From Polaribacter septentrionalilitoris (GTDB lineage Bacteria; Bacteroidota; Bacteroidia; Flavobacteriales; Flavobacteriaceae): DNA of 64,000 bases. Shown here in pieces: positions 8,919 to 16,562 of the stretch. The position numbers and the translations under genes are program-made. The first letter of the stretch is position 1. Each line of letters starts with the position of its first letter. Below the pieces are notes generated by a model that was given only the letters and a program-made list of their open reading frames with translations, did not search any database and was not told the origin of the DNA. Location: positions 62,001-126,000 of the forward strand of contig NZ_VRMJ01000025.1 of assembly GCF_009832745.1 (NCBI RefSeq). Direction: 5' to 3'.

Positions 8919-9683
8919 TTAAAGTAAATGTTTTATTAGAATACGAATACTCACAAATGCAATTAAAATGGCTGTAGCTTTTTTAATTTGAATCTGTGTA
9001 AAATGTTTATTACTCGTTCTATTTCCAATTTGACCACCAACAAATACAGTAATTAATAAGATAGTTGTTAGTTGCCAATTAATTGAAAATTCAGGATTCG
9101 AAAACTGTCCAAGCAAACCAGCAATAGAGTTTGCCAAAATGAAAACACTTGCAGTGGCTGCAATTTTTTTTGGAGTATTCCAACTTATAAGATGTAATAG
9201 TGGAGCTAAAAATATTCCACCTCCTATACCAATCATACCAGAAATAAAACCAACAATTCCACCAATTCCACTATTTTTTAAATTTTGTTTTGTGTTAATG
9301 GTGTCTGAATTGTAAACAAATTTTTTAGAAAACCACATAGTTATAGCAGCAAACAATAAGGTAAAACCCAAAAGAATAAAGAAAACTTCTTGGCTTATTT
9401 TTAAATAACCACCCAAGTATGCTAAAGGAATACTAGCAAGTATTAATGGAATAATCTTTTTCCATTCTATGTTGTTTTGTTTATGATACAAAAAGACATT
9501 ACCTGAAACCACTACAATATTGCATAATAAAGAGGTTGCTCTAATTTGAGTAAACGCAATGCCCGTTAATGCTAAAATTGCTAAATAGCTGGACCCACCT
9601 CCAAAACCTACAGATGAATATAACACAGCAATTACAAAGAAAGCTAGCACAATAATCCAATTTTGCAATAATACATCAAGCAT
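8919..9683 (-). CDS. TauE/SafE family sulfite/anion exporter (intact copy)
   Basis: 254 residues, about eight membrane helices in two repeats. The GFGGGSSYLAILALTG stretch and GFISGMIGIGGGIFLAPLLH are the paired glycine-rich motifs of the TauE/SafE/YfcA family. Members export sulfite or organosulfur anions; the substrate here is unknown. It is divergent from the porin gene, with a Crp/Fnr-like palindrome between them. A broken second copy lies beyond the porin at 11120-11772, with a stretch of almost identical DNA. Confidence 0.9.
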   Translation of the reverse strand: MLDVLLQNWIIVLAFFVIAVLYSSVGFGGGSSYLAILALTGIAFTQIRATSLLCNIVVVSGNVFLYHKQNNIEWKKIIPLILASIPLAYLGGYLKISQEVFFILLGFTLLFAAITMWFSKKFVYNSDTINTKQNLKNSGIGGIVGFISGMIGIGGGIFLAPLLHLISWNTPKKIAATASVFILANSIAGLLGQFSNPEFSINWQLTTILLITVFVGGQIGNRTSNKHFTQIQIKKATAILIAFVSIRILIKHLL

Positions 9684-9772
9684 AATAAAACTTTATAAAA
9701 TAAAAATAGTCTTTTATGATAAAATGCTTCTATTAGATTCGTAAAAATCTACTTAAATGTAAAACTTATTAC

Positions 9773-9786
9773 ATGACCTAAGTCAT
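9773..9786. promoter_or_regulatory. Candidate Crp/Fnr-type operator between divergent TauE and porin genes
   Basis: The palindrome ATGAC-CTAA-GTCAT has five-base arms and a four-base spacer, the geometry of Crp/Fnr family sites. Its centre (9779.5) lies about 41 bp from a plausible start point for the porin (imperfect -7 box AATCTTTG, 9809-9816) and a similar distance from one for TauE (TAGATTTT on the minus strand, 9744-9751). A position near -41 is where class II activators bind. The regulator itself is not in the window. The sequence is observed; the role is inference. Confidence 0.45.
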
Positions 9787-9855
9787 ATTTTAATGTAAAT
9801 GCTTTTAAAATCTTTGTAAATATTTTAATTATTGTACCAAAACCGCTTTTACATT

Positions 9856-11079
9856 ATGAATTTTTTCAAAAAAAATATTATTCTTATTATAATTCTATTT
9901 TCAATTAATTTGTTTTCTCAAACATCACCAGATTACACAGGCGGATTCAAAATTAATTTTAACGAATCTGGCAAGAAATATTTAAGGATTATTTCTTGGG
10001 CTCAAGTACAGGCTAATTTTAACAATAATGCTCCTAACCAAGAATCAAAAACACAATTTAATCTAAGAAGAGCAAGAATATTGATGTATGCTCAAATAAA
10101 TGATGATTTTCTAATTTTAACACATTTTGGGTTAAACAACTTAAAAGCAAATAATATGTCTCCAACAGGTTTGGCTCAAGAATCAGAATTGTTTTTTCAT
10201 GATGTTTGGGTTGAATATAGATTGGTAAAGGGACTTACAGTTGGTGCAGGATTGCATTATTTTAATGGAATCTCTAGGTTAAATAATCAAAGTACATTAA
10301 ATATTATGACATTAGATAACAATCGTCAATCTTGGTCAACATTGGGGCTCTCTGATCAATTTGTCAGGCATTTAGGTGTTTTTGCAAAAGGAAACCTAGG
10401 TAAACTACAATATAGAGTCGCTATAAATGATGCAGTAGTTAATGGTTTAGATAATAGAGCTGTAATTTCATCTAATGAGGCAATTTATGCAGGAGCTAAC
10501 ATGTTAGGTACTAAAACTGCTGGAAAAACGTATGCAGGTTATTTTGATTATCATTTTTTAGATCAAGAATCAAATAAATTACCTTTTAAAATTGGTACTT
10601 ATTTAGGAACTAAAAAAGTTTTTAATTTAGGTTTTGGTTTTTTTGCTCATCCTAATGGGGCAGTGATTGCAGACAGTTCAAATAATATTGTTGGAGAAGA
10701 TGTTTCTATTTTTGCTTTAGATGCATTTTATGATACTCCACTATCAGAAAAAGGAGATGCTCTTACAGCATATGCAGTATTTCAAGATAATAACTATGGT
10801 ACAAATTATCTTTTTAACGCGTATGGTACAGGTAATATGTTTTACACACATTTGGGTTATGCTTTTGCTGGTGATGGAACAAAAACACGTTATCAGCCCT
10901 ATATTTCTTACATGAATCACACCTATGATGCAACCTCAAATAGCAGAAGCAATTTAGGTTTAGGTATTAATGCATATTTTAGTAACAACAATGCTAAATT
11001 AACTTTAGAATACAGAAATCAGAATTTTGGAAGTATAACAGAAAATCTAGTTTCTTTACAAGCTATGATTTATTTATAA
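9856..11079 (+). CDS. Outer-membrane porin, OprO/OprP-like beta-barrel
   Basis: 407 residues from the ATG at 9856; an upstream TTG (9832) opens the same frame, but the ATG is followed directly by a normal signal peptide (MNFFKKNIILIIILFSINLFSQ). The body is beta-rich with alternating aromatic residues, and LRRARILMYAQINDDFLILTHFGLNN resembles the first strands of the phosphate-selective porin O/P family. The end YRNQNFGSITENLVSLQAMIYL, with a near-terminal aromatic residue, fits a barrel. Substrate unknown. The adjacent anion exporter suggests a shared anion theme (inference). Confidence 0.8.
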   Translation: MNFFKKNIILIIILFSINLFSQTSPDYTGGFKINFNESGKKYLRIISWAQVQANFNNNAPNQESKTQFNLRRARILMYAQINDDFLILTHFGLNNLKANNMSPTGLAQESELFFHDVWVEYRLVKGLTVGAGLHYFNGISRLNNQSTLNIMTLDNNRQSWSTLGLSDQFVRHLGVFAKGNLGKLQYRVAINDAVVNGLDNRAVISSNEAIYAGANMLGTKTAGKTYAGYFDYHFLDQESNKLPFKIGTYLGTKKVFNLGFGFFAHPNGAVIADSSNNIVGEDVSIFALDAFYDTPLSEKGDALTAYAVFQDNNYGTNYLFNAYGTGNMFYTHLGYAFAGDGTKTRYQPYISYMNHTYDATSNSRSNLGLGINAYFSNNNAKLTLEYRNQNFGSITENLVSLQAMIYL

Positions 11080-11119
11080 TGCCAGTTTGCATCTTAAAAT
11101 TGATAGTTAAGGGCTTATT

Positions 11120-11772
11120 CTACATGACTACAAAAGGTTTTATAATTATTTTAAGAGATGCTAAATTAATTGAAAATTCAGGATTCGAAAACTGTCCAAG
11201 CAAACCAGCAATAGAGTTTGCCAAAATAAATACACTCGCAGTTGTTGCAATTTTTTTTGGAGTATTCCAACTTATAAGATGTAATAGTGGAGCTAAAAAT
11301 ATTCCACCTCCTATACCAACCATTCCAGAAATAAAACCAATAAAACCTCCATAAGTTGCATTTTTCAAGGGGTTATTTTTTTTGTTTTTTTCATCAGAAG
11401 CAACTATCTTTTTAGATAACCACATTGTAATTGAGGCAAATAAAAGCGTAACTCTTAATAAAATAAAGAAAAATTGTTGACTTATTTTTAAATATCCCCC
11501 TAAGTAAGAAAGAGGAATACTTAAAACTATTAATGGAATTATTTTTTTCCAATCTATTTTTTTTGATGATGGTATAATAGTACATTTCCAGATACCACAA
11601 CAATATTGCATAAAAGTGCTGTTGCTCTAATTTGTGGAAACGCAATTCCTGTTAATGCTAAAATGGCTAAATAACTAGATCCACCTCCAAAACCTTCAGA
11701 AGCATATAAAATTGCGACTATAAAAAATAGAAAAATGATGTGCCAAAATTGAATGATAGTTTCTAAAATCAA
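11120..11772 (-). pseudogene. Broken second TauE/SafE permease gene (frameshift and lost C-terminus)
   Basis: Read on the minus strand, 11772-11554 encodes a TauE N-terminus ending ...NVLLYHHQKK and then a stop. The frame continues one base away (KKIDWKKIIPLIVLSIPLSYLGG) to 11120. The break is at a run of eight A (plus-strand T run 11557-11564); nine would restore the frame. Homology to the intact copy stops near 11164 and the last ~45 residues are replaced by unrelated codons. About 175 bp (11163-11340) is nearly identical to the intact copy, while the rest has diverged. It is a decayed paralogue; the A-run alone could be a sequence error, the truncation could not. Confidence 0.85.
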
Positions 11773-11903
11773 GAGAAATAATTGTAGTGGAGCATAAAAT
11801 TTAAAAATAGAAAAATATATGCTAATATGATATAAAACCTCATTTTAATTTTATGAGTTGAATGATATTAACTGTGTTTTTAGTTAATTAACTGTAAAAA
11901 TAG

Positions 11904-11934
11904 TTGTGTAACTAAAAATATAGTTATATTTTTG
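11904..11934 (+). promoter_or_regulatory. Promoter of the blaI-blaR1-like pair, with overlapping palindromic operator
   Basis: TTG (11904-11906), 20-bp spacer, TATTTTTG (11927-11934): a full match to the Bacteroidota -33/-7 promoter. A perfect palindrome AAAAATATA-GT-TATATTTTT (11914-11933) covers the spacer and nearly the whole -7 box. A second imperfect palindrome around GTTAATTAAC lies just upstream (about 11876-11900). A dimeric BlaI-type repressor bound there would block polymerase, which predicts autoregulation. Confidence 0.75.
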
Positions 11935-11955
11935 TGTGGATAAAATTTTACATCA

Positions 11956-12315
11956 ATGGAAAAACTAACGAATAAAGAAGAAGAAGTAATGCATATTTTA
12001 TGGACGCTTAAAAAAGCTTTTGTAAAAGATGTATTGGCAGAGATTAAAGAAGACAAACCACATTATAACACTCTATCTACAATTATTAGAAAACTAGAAG
12101 AAAAAGGTTATGTTGCTTATACTGCTTATGGAAAAACGCATCAATATTACCCAATTATACCTAAAGAAGAGTATCGTAAAGAATTTATGAATACCGCTAT
12201 TGCAAATTATTTTAATAGTTCGTACAAAAATATGGTTTCCTTTTTTGCTAAAGAAGAAAAAATAAGTGAAGCAGAATTGCAAGAAATTATAGAACTCATA
12301 AAAAAGAAAAAGTAA
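11956..12315 (+). CDS. BlaI/MecI/CopY family transcriptional repressor
   Basis: 119 residues. MEKLTNKEEEVMHILWTLKKAFVKDVL and HYNTLSTIIRKLEEKGYVAY form the winged-helix domain of the BlaI/MecI family; the C-terminal helices (FAKEEKISEAELQEIIELIKKKK) dimerise. The repressor is normally inactivated by proteolysis triggered by a BlaR1/MecR1 partner, which is the next gene, two bases downstream. Its target is probably its own promoter. No beta-lactamase gene is nearby, so the name says nothing about resistance here. Confidence 0.92.
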   Translation: MEKLTNKEEEVMHILWTLKKAFVKDVLAEIKEDKPHYNTLSTIIRKLEEKGYVAYTAYGKTHQYYPIIPKEEYRKEFMNTAIANYFNSSYKNMVSFFAKEEKISEAELQEIIELIKKKK

Positions 12316-12317
12316 GT

Positions 12318-14093
12318 ATGGAATACCTATTAAAAGTATGTGCAATAACAACATTGTTTTACGTTTGTTATCTTTTGTTTTTACAACAAAAAACATTCTT
12401 TGAACAAAATAGATGGTTTTTGTTATTAGGAATAGTTACAGCACTAATTCTTCCATTAATAACAATTACAAACTCCGTAGAAAGAGTTCCAATTAGAGTT
12501 AATGAAATTGAAAGTTTTAGATTAACAGAACCTATACAGTTTATAACACCAGTAACTAATAGTATAAATGATTTACATATAGATGAAAGCATGCCTATAG
12601 ATGTAAAAGAAGTTCTACAACTGATTTATGTTTTAGGAGTACTTTTTTTTACAATAAGATTTTTAATACAATTATCTTCGCTTTTACGTTTTATTTTTAC
12701 ATCTAAAAAGATAAAGAAAGGTCAATTTACTATTATTGAAAGAGTAAAAAAAAGTTCTCCTTTTTCATTTTTTAATTGGATTATTTATAATCCAAAAGAC
12801 TACACAACAAAAGAACTCGAGCAAATTCTTATTCATGAGAAAGTACATGCTACTCAAAAGCATACTATAGATGTTTTGTTGATGCAGTTAAGTTGTATTA
12901 TGTTATGGTTTAATCCATTTATTTGGTTGTATAACAGGTTAGTAAAGCAAAATTTAGAATTTATTGCAGACGCAAAAACACAAGAGCAACTTAACTGTAA
13001 GCAAACCTATCAATTCACTTTATTAAAAGAAACTGTTGTAGGAAAATATGCGCAGTTGAGTAATTTATTTTATAGTTCATTAATTAAAAAAAGAATCGTT
13101 ATGTTAAACAAAGAAAAATCAAAAAAAATCAATTTTATCAAATACAGTTTTGTGTTGCCTTTATTGGCAGTGTTTTTTATGAATTTCAATATAAATGAAG
13201 TTTATACAAAAAATGAAAATGGAGATTATAAAGAGTTTTTATTTTTAAGTTCTTTTTCAGAGTCCGAAGTTCACGAATTTCAAGCAAAATTAGAAACACA
13301 AGGTTATGATTTTAAAATCAAAAAAATTAAACGAAATGATAAAAATCTAATTACAGGAATTTATTTTAATGTTTCAAAAGAAGAAGTTAGGGGAGAGTAT
13401 AGAATGTTTTCTGGTAAAGTGTTAGGGTCAATTGCAATTCGACATTTTGAAAAAGAAAATAAAATGTTTATTCAACAACTAAGTTTTTTAAGAGCTTATG
13501 ATTTGGTGTCAACTAATAAAAATACAGTTGAAATTATCATAGAAAAAGAAAAGGACACAAAGTATTTAGATAAATTAAAAAAAGATTTTAAAGAAAAATA
13601 CGATGTTGATTTTACGTATGAAATAAACCAAACTTCAAATGCGACTTTTTCTTACCAATTTATTAATAATGATAAACTTGGTAATAAAATAAAAACAGCA
13701 ATAGACAGAAAATTAGGTTTAAAGTATGATCCAGATAGAAAAATTTTAATTCAATATGGTTTTGATAAGGACGGAGATATCTCATATGGACGTGTTACTT
13801 ACCTTAAACGTTATAAATCGTTTAGAATAATGAGCTATTATACTGATAATAGTTTAGAAAGAGCAGTTAAGAAATTTGAGAAGCAAAATATTACGATTGA
13901 TTTTTTTAATGTGAAAAGAAATGAAAAAAATGAAATAACAGCAATTTCAATTATTGCAAATTCTAAAGAAGATATTATTACATATAATGTTGATAATAAA
14001 AAAGCAATACATCCAATAGCTATAAACTACGCTGATATTATTTTTAATATCGAATTAGCAGATCAATTTCAGTTAAAGAAGAGTTCAAAATAA
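12318..14093 (+). CDS. BlaR1/MecR1-like M56 membrane metallopeptidase with a novel-looking C-terminal region
   Basis: 591 residues. Four N-terminal membrane segments surround a cytoplasmic M56 peptidase: zinc motif HEKVH at residues 173-177 and the further ligand in NLEFIADAK. In place of the penicillin-binding sensor of true BlaR1 it carries a ~300-residue C-terminal region, probably periplasmic, after a helix around residues 275-292 (YSFVLPLLAVFFMNFNI). Two parts of this region look alike: about 314-350 (FKIKKIKRNDKNLITGIYF) and 511-545 (IDFFNVKRNEKNEITAISI). It presumably senses an unknown signal and relieves BlaI repression. Confidence 0.88.
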   Translation: MEYLLKVCAITTLFYVCYLLFLQQKTFFEQNRWFLLLGIVTALILPLITITNSVERVPIRVNEIESFRLTEPIQFITPVTNSINDLHIDESMPIDVKEVLQLIYVLGVLFFTIRFLIQLSSLLRFIFTSKKIKKGQFTIIERVKKSSPFSFFNWIIYNPKDYTTKELEQILIHEKVHATQKHTIDVLLMQLSCIMLWFNPFIWLYNRLVKQNLEFIADAKTQEQLNCKQTYQFTLLKETVVGKYAQLSNLFYSSLIKKRIVMLNKEKSKKINFIKYSFVLPLLAVFFMNFNINEVYTKNENGDYKEFLFLSSFSESEVHEFQAKLETQGYDFKIKKIKRNDKNLITGIYFNVSKEEVRGEYRMFSGKVLGSIAIRHFEKENKMFIQQLSFLRAYDLVSTNKNTVEIIIEKEKDTKYLDKLKKDFKEKYDVDFTYEINQTSNATFSYQFINNDKLGNKIKTAIDRKLGLKYDPDRKILIQYGFDKDGDISYGRVTYLKRYKSFRIMSYYTDNSLERAVKKFEKQNITIDFFNVKRNEKNEITAISIIANSKEDIITYNVDNKKAIHPIAINYADIIFNIELADQFQLKKSSK

Positions 14094-14174
14094 TACAAAG
14101 TCAAAAAATTAAATTAACCAATGTAAAAGTTATCTAAATTATAGTAAACTCAATTTTAAAGAATCAGTAAGAAG

Positions 14175-14208
14175 TTGTATTTTTCTAACATAATTAACTA
14201 TAAATTTA
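14175..14208 (+). promoter_or_regulatory. Possible acs promoter
   Basis: TTG (14175-14177), 23-bp spacer and TAAATTTA (14201-14208), seven of eight matches to the TAnnTTTG -7 consensus, 18 bases before the acs ATG. The spacer is at the long end, so this is tentative. Confidence 0.4.
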
Positions 14209-14226
14209 CAATTAGAAAATAATCTG

Positions 14227-16134
14227 ATGAGCAACTATCATATTAAACACTTAGAAGAATACTATCAAGTTTACCGAAAATCAATAAGAGAACCCGAAAA
14301 TTTCTGGGAAGAAATTGCAGAAGAACATTTTGTTTGGAAAAGAAAATGGGACGAGGTTTTAGAATGGGATTTTTCGAAACCAGAAATCAAATGGTTTGAA
14401 GGTGCCCAATTAAATATTACAGAAAACTGTATAGATAGGCATTTAGCCACAAGAGGAGATAAAACAGCCATTCTTTTTGAACCTAACAATCCAGAGGAAG
14501 AAGCCCAACATATTACTTACAATCAACTTTCAGAAAAAGTAAATCAGTTTGCTAATGTTTTGAAAGAAAATGGTATTAAAAAAGGAGATAGAGTTTGTAT
14601 TTATGTACCAATGATTCCTGAATTGGCCATTGCAACTCTAGCTTGTGCAAGAATTGGAGCCATACATTCTGTAGTTTTTGCAGGTTTTTCAGCAACAGCT
14701 TTATCAACAAGAATTAACGATGCAGATTGTAAAATGGTAATTACATCAGATGGTTCTTACAGAGGATCTAAAACCATCGATTTAAAAGGTATTGTAGATG
14801 ATGCTTTAGAATCTTGTGCTTCTGTAGAAACTGTTTTGGTGGCTAAAAGAATCAATTCAGATATCAACATGAAAGAAGGACGTGACAAATGGTTACAACC
14901 TTTATTAGACAAAGCATCCACAGTTTGTGAAGCTGAGGTTATGGAAGCAGAAGATCCTTTATTTATTTTATATACTTCAGGCTCTACAGGTTCTCCAAAA
15001 GGAATGGTGCACACTACAGCTGGTTACATGATTTATACAGCTTACACCTTTAAAAATGCTTTTCAATATAGAGAAAATGATGTCTATTGGTGTACAGCAG
15101 ATATTGGTTGGATTACTGGGCATTCGTACATTGTGTATGGTCCTTTAGCAAATGGAGCAACTACAGTGCTATTTGAAGGTGTACCAAGTTATCCAGACTT
15201 TGGTCGTTTTTGGGAAATTGTACAAAAGCACAAAGTCAATCAATTTTATACAGCACCTACAGCTATTAGGGCTTTGGCAAAACATGGTACAGAATTGGTA
15301 GATAAATACGATTTATCTTCTTTAAAAGTACTAGGTTCTGTTGGTGAACCAATTAACGAAGAAGCTTGGCACTGGTATAATGATACCATTGGAAAAAAGA
15401 AAAGTCCAATTATAGATACTTGGTGGCAAACAGAAACAGGAGGAATGATGATTACGCCAATTCCGTTTGTAACACCAACAAAACCAACCTATGCAACATT
15501 ACCATTTATTGGAATTCAACCTTGTTTGATGGATGAAAATGGGAAGGAATTAAAAGGAAATCAAGTAGAAGGTAGATTGTGCATTAAATATCCTTGGCCA
15601 AGTATGGCAAGAACCATTTGGGGAAATCATCAACGTTATAAAGAAACCTATTTTTCTGCTTATGAAAATGCCTATTTTACAGGAGATGGAGCTTTACGTG
15701 ATGAAGTTGGCTATTACAGAATTACAGGTAGAGTAGATGATGTAATTATTGTTTCTGGCCATAATTTAGGAACTGCTCCTATTGAAGATGCAATTAATGA
15801 GCATCCAGCTGTAGCTGAATCTGCAATTGTTGGTTTTCCTCATGATATAAAAGGAAGCGCTTTATATGGTTATATTACTTTAAAAGATTTAGGAGAAAGT
15901 AGAAATCATGATAATTTAAGTAAAGAAATTAATCAGTTAATTTCAGATAAAATTGGACCTATTGCCAAATTAGATAAAATTCAATTTACAGAAGGATTGC
16001 CAAAAACGCGTTCAGGTAAAATTATGAGACGTATTTTACGTAAAATAGCCTCTAATGAAATGGATAATTTAGGTGATACAAGTACCTTGTTAAATCCAGA
16101 AGTGGTACAAAGTATTATTGATAATCGATTGTAG
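14227..16134 (+). CDS. acs: Acetyl-coenzyme A synthetase
   Basis: 635 residues, normal for Acs. The AMP-binding core is YTSGSTGSPKGMVHT, the acetate pocket region has YTAPTAIRAL and DTWWQTETGGMMITP, and the C-terminal domain ends GLPKTRSGKIMRRILRKIA, which holds the conserved lysine regulated by acetylation in other Acs enzymes. It activates acetate to acetyl-CoA through acetyl-AMP. It is monocistronic, with its own probable promoter and a terminator at 16151-16183. Confidence 0.96.
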   Translation: MSNYHIKHLEEYYQVYRKSIREPENFWEEIAEEHFVWKRKWDEVLEWDFSKPEIKWFEGAQLNITENCIDRHLATRGDKTAILFEPNNPEEEAQHITYNQLSEKVNQFANVLKENGIKKGDRVCIYVPMIPELAIATLACARIGAIHSVVFAGFSATALSTRINDADCKMVITSDGSYRGSKTIDLKGIVDDALESCASVETVLVAKRINSDINMKEGRDKWLQPLLDKASTVCEAEVMEAEDPLFILYTSGSTGSPKGMVHTTAGYMIYTAYTFKNAFQYRENDVYWCTADIGWITGHSYIVYGPLANGATTVLFEGVPSYPDFGRFWEIVQKHKVNQFYTAPTAIRALAKHGTELVDKYDLSSLKVLGSVGEPINEEAWHWYNDTIGKKKSPIIDTWWQTETGGMMITPIPFVTPTKPTYATLPFIGIQPCLMDENGKELKGNQVEGRLCIKYPWPSMARTIWGNHQRYKETYFSAYENAYFTGDGALRDEVGYYRITGRVDDVIIVSGHNLGTAPIEDAINEHPAVAESAIVGFPHDIKGSALYGYITLKDLGESRNHDNLSKEINQLISDKIGPIAKLDKIQFTEGLPKTRSGKIMRRILRKIASNEMDNLGDTSTLLNPEVVQSIIDNRL

Positions 16135-16150
16135 ATTTTAAAAGTAAATG

Positions 16151-16183
16151 AAACCTCAAAAAAGATTACATATTTTGAGGTTT
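16151..16183 (+). terminator. Rho-independent terminator after acs
   Basis: Perfect 11-bp stem AAACCTCAAAA/TTTTGAGGTTT (16151-16161, 16173-16183) followed by a run of T. It closes acs. Confidence 0.9.
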
Positions 16184-16200
16184 TTTTTGTCTATTTTTTT

Positions 16201-16363
16201 AGAAGCTATTTCCCGCTTTTCGTTGCAATCTTTTTTTTTATGCTGAACTTGTTTCAGCATCCGTAAATTTTTTAGCTGATACTTCTGTAAAAAGATCCTT
16301 TTCTTATCCAATAAAAAAAAGGATTTTCACTGCAATCGGGGCTAAGCTTATTTGCTAGCTTTT
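16201..16363. repeat. Structured interspersed repeat, copy 1
   Basis: First of three copies (others at 39584 and 56013) sharing a left part AGAAGCTATTTCCCGCTTTT and a right part ending TCGGGGCTAAG...TTTGCTAGCTT. The arms pair: P1 AAGCTA/TAGCTT (16203-16208, 16356-16361), P2 CCCG/CGGG (16212-16215, 16337-16340), P3 ATCTTTTTTTT/AAAAAAAAGGAT (16228-16239, 16313-16324, one G-T pair). The apical region holds a separate hairpin TGCTGAA...TTCAGCA (16241-16259). It fills much of the 428-bp gap between acs and the ABC exporter. Confidence 0.8.
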
Positions 16364-16415
16364 AGTAATTTTTTACTTATTTGGCTTAATTAAAATATTT
16401 TCTTTCTTTTTTTTT

Positions 16416-16470
16416 AGACCTCACAGGTTCTTGTACTCAATTGATTTTAGTATCTAAACCTGTGAGGTCT
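16416..16470. repeat. Long inverted repeat, possible terminator
   Basis: Arms AGACCTCACAGGTT (16416-16429) and AACCTGTGAGGTCT (16457-16470) pair perfectly over 14 bp around a 27-base loop and are followed by six T. It resembles a family of mobile hairpin terminators that I associate with Bacteroidota intergenic regions. The gene it might end is not obvious, because acs already has a terminator 230 bp upstream. Confidence 0.75.
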
Positions 16471-16562
16471 TTTTTATTGTCTTAACTTAGCAAATATGTC
16501 AGTTTTCTTTTCAATGGCATACAAATTGACAAGGATATTCATTCACAGTCTTAAAATAATTT

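Noticed and set aside
11079..11354. Open frame on the plus strand after the porin (91 codons)
   Set aside because: It is antisense to the broken TauE copy, whose translation has clear homology to the intact TauE; the plus-strand product has no recognisable features.
12094..12592. Minus-strand open frames within the blaI-blaR1-like genes
   Set aside because: Shadows of the plus-strand genes; no start context, no family likeness.
16135..16562. A small gene in the 428-bp gap after acs
   Set aside because: No frame longer than a few dozen codons with plausible composition; the gap is explained by a terminator, the structured repeat and a long inverted repeat.
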